From NCBI GenBank assembly GCA_913020235.1, contig CAJWBT010000103.1, positions 1 to 7,674 of the forward strand: a DNA stretch of 7,674 nt, read 5' to 3'. The position numbers and the translations under genes were made by a program. Under the pieces are notes generated by a model. It did no database searches, was not told the origin of the DNA, and worked only from the letters and a program-made list of their open reading frames with translations. This stretch comes from an uncultured Chloroflexota bacterium. GTDB taxonomy: Bacteria > Chloroflexota > Dehalococcoidia > UBA3495. This document shows positions 5,781 to 7,674 of this stretch, piece by piece (the first letter of the stretch is position 1; the number at the start of each line of letters is the position of its first letter).

Positions 5781-6494
5781 TCAGCCTCCGAGGTAGAGCC
5801 GGGCAATCTCCGGGTTATCGAGCAAGCACTCGCCCCGGTCCTCCAACACCTTCCGCCCGGCGGCCATGGCGTACCCTTTGTGAGAGTGTTTGAGGGCTTC
5901 CCGGGCATTCTGCTCGACCAACAACAGGGCCACGCCGGTGGCGTTGATCTCGATTATCCTCTGGAACATCTGGCCCACCAGGTTGGGCGCCAGGCCGGCC
6001 GACGGCTCGTCCAACATCAGCAACACCGGGTCCAGCATGAGGGCCCGGGCTACCGCCAGCATCTGCCGTTGCCCTCCGGAGAGGGTGCCGCCCCGGGCCT
6101 TGCGTCTCCACGCCAGATCGGGGAAGAGATCGTACACCTCTTGCAGCCGCCCCCGGTAGTCGTCGGTGCGGACGAAGGCGCCCATCTCCAGGTTCTCCTG
6201 GATGGTGAGGGAAGGAAAGACGTTGTTGGACTGGGGGACGTAGCACAGCCCCCGGCGCACGATGGCTTCCGGGGCCATACCGGTAACGTCCCGGCCGCGG
6301 AAACTCACCCGGCCCCTCTTGGGGTGAACCAGGCCCAACACGGTCTTGAGCAGGGTTGACTTGCCCGACCCGTTGGGACCGATGATGGTGACTATCTCTC
6401 CCGGCTCGACACCTATTGAAACTCCATGCAGAATCTCGGATTCCCCGTACCCGGCGACCACCTCCGAGACCTCCAGGAGACTCAAGGGTTCCAC
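5781..6494 (-). CDS. livF: Branched-chain amino acid/amide ABC transporter ATPase, LivF type
   Basis: This cytoplasmic ATPase powers the importer and probably pairs with LivG. It has 237 residues, as usual for LivF. Visible motifs are Walker A GPNGSGKST (39-47), Q-loop Gln88 in YVPQSNNVFPSLT, signature LSGGQ (138-142), Walker B LLMLDEP (158-164), and the LivF-typical LLLVEQNAREAL, in which the switch His is replaced by Gln as is normal in this subfamily. The C-terminus YLGG is also characteristic. The frame opens with GTG 6494, overlapping livG by 13 nt. A TTG at 6485, overlapping the livG stop as TTGA, would begin MSLLEVSEVVAGYG and fits the usual LivF N-terminus equally well. Neither has a strong ribosome binding site, so translation is probably coupled to livG. 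Confidence 0.92.
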   Translation of the reverse strand: MEPLSLLEVSEVVAGYGESEILHGVSIGVEPGEIVTIIGPNGSGKSTLLKTVLGLVHPKRGRVSFRGRDVTGMAPEAIVRRGLCYVPQSNNVFPSLTIQENLEMGAFVRTDDYRGRLQEVYDLFPDLAWRRKARGGTLSGGQRQMLAVARALMLDPVLLMLDEPSAGLAPNLVGQMFQRIIEINATGVALLLVEQNAREALKHSHKGYAMAAGRKVLEDRGECLLDNPEIARLYLGG

Positions 6495-7261
6495 CCGCCC
6501 AGGTAGGCCTGCAGCACCTGCGGGTCCCGCTGCACATCCTCAGGCGTCCCTTCGGCGATCCTTCGGCCCTCGGCCATGACGATCACCGGGTTGCATAGAC
6601 GCATGACCAGGTTCATGTCGTGCTCGATAAGCAAGAAGCTGAGCCCCCGCTCCACACAGGACCGCCGTATGTTCTCGGCCAAATCCTTCATCAAGGTCGG
6701 GTTCACCCCCGCCCCCGGCTCGTCCAGCAACACCATCTTGGGCTCGGCCATCAGCGTCCTGGCCAGCTCCAGCAGCTTCTTCTGGCCCGTCGACAGGTTG
6801 CCCGCGTACTCGTCTTTGAGATGCACCAGATTTACGAAGTCCAGGACCTCCACGGCCCGGGCCTCGAACTCGCGCTCCTGGCGCTTCACCCGCCAGGGCA
6901 GGAACCAGGAGTTCCAGACCTGCTCCCCGGCCTGGCCTGCCGGCACCACCATCAGGTTTTCCAAGACCGTCATCCGCTTGAGTTCCCGGGGTATCTGGAA
7001 GGTCCGGACTATTCCCCTACGGAAAACCTGATGGGGCGGAAGCCCGTCGATACGGTCACCGTTGAAGAGGATTTGGCCGCCGCTGCAGCCCAGAAAACCG
7101 GTTATCAGGTTAAAGAGGGTGGTCTTCCCGGCGCCGTTGGGGCCGATCAGCCCCGTTATCGTCCCCTCTTTGACCTGAAAGGAGCAGCCGCTGACCGCCC
7201 GGAGGCCATCGAAGTCCTTAACCACGTCCCGTACTTCCAGGATGGGGCGTCCGTCGATCAT
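6482..7261 (-). CDS. livG: Branched-chain amino acid/amide ABC transporter ATPase, LivG type
   Basis: This is the partner ATPase of LivF and the first gene of the operon, with 259 residues. Motifs are Walker A GPNGAGKTT (40-48), Q-loop Gln89 in RTFQIPRELKRMTVLEN, signature LSTGQ (156-160, the relaxed form common in LivG), Walker B MVLLDEP (176-182) followed by the LivG-typical GAGVNP, and switch His214 in LLIEHDMN. The LivG-specific insert between the Q-loop and signature (about 105-150) is present. ATG 7261 has no clear ribosome binding site. A TATAGT hexamer only 11 nt upstream hints at a very short or absent leader. No in-frame alternative start upstream looks better. Confidence 0.93.
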   Translation of the reverse strand: MIDGRPILEVRDVVKDFDGLRAVSGCSFQVKEGTITGLIGPNGAGKTTLFNLITGFLGCSGGQILFNGDRIDGLPPHQVFRRGIVRTFQIPRELKRMTVLENLMVVPAGQAGEQVWNSWFLPWRVKRQEREFEARAVEVLDFVNLVHLKDEYAGNLSTGQKKLLELARTLMAEPKMVLLDEPGAGVNPTLMKDLAENIRRSCVERGLSFLLIEHDMNLVMRLCNPVIVMAEGRRIAEGTPEDVQRDPQVLQAYLGGWNP

Positions 7262-7453
7262 TCTGCCGGCTCACTATACCTACAACGTACCTGGTCCAGG
7301 GTCAGGCCTATTATGGCACACGGCGCCAGCGTCCGCTACGCTTCCGGGGGCCGCCGTTCGGCCATTATTTCCAATCTCCTCCTGTGCGGCTCTCGATCGG
7401 CCGATTGCGGCCGCCGGGGCGAGACGTAGGGCGCCATCTCATGGATGGCCAAA
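7262..7453. other. Upstream region of the liv operon, no gene seen
   Basis: I see no credible gene here. On the minus strand there are two A/T-rich hexamers that could be -10 boxes for livG, CATAAT (7315-7310) and TATAGT (7278-7273), but neither has a good -35 at the right distance. There is also an isolated AGGAGG (7383-7378) ahead of a nine-codon open frame (7365-7336). The liv promoter most likely lies here, but I cannot fix it. Confidence 0.4.
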
Positions 7454-7594
7454 CTATCTAGTACTCAGTCAACCTAAATCTGCAATTGTCATTTTGAGCG
7501 AAGCGAAGAATCTCAGCGTAACGATAAGATTCCTCGTCGCTCTGCTCCTCGGAATGACATCCTTTCAAAACCAAGTTGACTAAGTACTAGGTAG
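7454..7594. mobile_element. MITE-like element with 22-bp inverted repeats
   Basis: The 22 bases at 7454-7475 and the reverse complement of 7573-7594 agree at 19 of 22 positions; all three differences are transitions. The shared core includes CTAGTACT and AGTCAAC. The 97 bp between them carry no gene but hold a second, well-known type of palindromic repeat. The whole is 141 bp and non-coding, as expected for a miniature transposable element. The right repeat stops 9 bp before the end of a transposase gene, so it may instead be (or also be) the end of that insertion sequence. I could not identify a clear target duplication. Confidence 0.55.
7487..7559. repeat. Dispersed palindromic repeat with TGTCATT ends
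   Basis: The stretch begins TGTCATTTTGAGCGAAGCG and ends GGAATGACA, with arms (7487-7513 and 7527-7559) that form an imperfect inverted repeat sharing TGTCATT, GAG, AGCGA and GAATCT blocks. Repeats with this consensus are common in intergenic DNA of many environmental bacteria and are often mistaken for genes, giving peptides such as VILSEAKNL. It lies wholly inside the larger 22-bp inverted repeats. Confidence 0.7.
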
Positions 7595-7603
7595 AATCGA
7601 CAA

Positions 7604-7674
7604 TTACGCGCCCCAGATCACGGCAGCGACCAGATGCAGGGCTGCCAGGAAGTAGAGGCTCCTACGGTCGTACC
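7604..7674 (-). CDS. Transposase C-terminal end, probably IS5-family-like (partial)
   Basis: Reading inward from the right edge on the minus strand, the last 22 codons before TAA (7606-7604) give YDRRSLYFLAALHLVAAVIW followed by GA. A Tyr-Asp/Glu-Arg/Lys pair leading into an Ala/Leu-rich amphipathic helix, with a Trp near the end, is how many IS5-family DDE transposases finish. The rest lies beyond the window, so the catalytic residues cannot be checked. The stop is 9 bp from the inverted repeat at 7573-7594, the spacing expected between a transposase gene and its element's end, and this context raises my confidence. The call rests on a short stretch and could be wrong. Confidence 0.45.
   Translation of the reverse strand, partial: YDRRSLYFLAALHLVAAVIWGA

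Noticed and set aside
5187..6359. Plus-strand 390-codon open frame antisense to livH and livF
   Set aside because: No family features are visible, and the minus strand carries unmistakable LivF motifs (Walker A, signature, Walker B) and LivH motifs over the same bases.
7242..7583. Plus-strand open frame of 113 codons upstream of the liv operon
   Set aside because: Its C-terminal part is the translation of the dispersed TGTCATT palindrome, a common false gene, and its start overlaps livG antisense.

Overview
The window is GC-rich, tightly packed bacterial DNA, probably from an uncultured Chloroflexota (Dehalococcoidia/SAR202-like) lineage. That placement is an inference. It rests on the lipoprotein linker rich in Thr, Pro and Ala behind the lipobox Cys, on the style of the palindromic intergenic repeats, and on the high GC. 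No rRNA or other phylogenetic marker is present.

Layout. (1) Positions 1-1675, minus strand: a two-gene operon for component B of a glycine/sarcosine/betaine reductase-type enzyme. The first gene (grdB-like, 1675-332) is a selenoprotein gene. An in-frame UGA at 625-623 falls exactly at the family's selenocysteine position and is followed by a SECIS-like hairpin, so a standard gene call would wrongly stop or split there. The second gene (grdE-like) starts in an ATGA overlap and runs off the left edge. (2) Positions 1676-1990: a divergent control region with one candidate sigma70-type promoter in each direction and three tandem 16-bp repeats in the predicted grdB leader. (3) Positions 1991-3280, plus strand: a lipoprotein substrate-binding protein of the branched-chain amino acid/amide (HAAT) ABC family. 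(4) Positions 3281-3729: a gene-free stretch between convergent transcripts, holding two strong palindromes and the hairpin at the end of livM. (5) Positions 7261-3730, minus strand: a compact livG-livF-livH-livM operon encoding two ATPases and two permeases. (6) Positions 7262-7674: a gene-free stretch with a MITE-like element bounded by 22-bp inverted repeats, then the last 22 codons of a transposase, probably IS5-family-like.

How it may work together. The binding protein, LivHM and LivGF make one complete HAAT importer. The binding protein is divided from its permease operon and instead shares a control region with the selenoprotein reductase genes. A reasonable hypothesis is that the importer supplies an amino acid or methylated amine (glycine, sarcosine, betaine or similar) to the reductase. 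The sequence does not show the substrate, and the partner components A (GrdA) and C (GrdC/GrdD) are not in this window.
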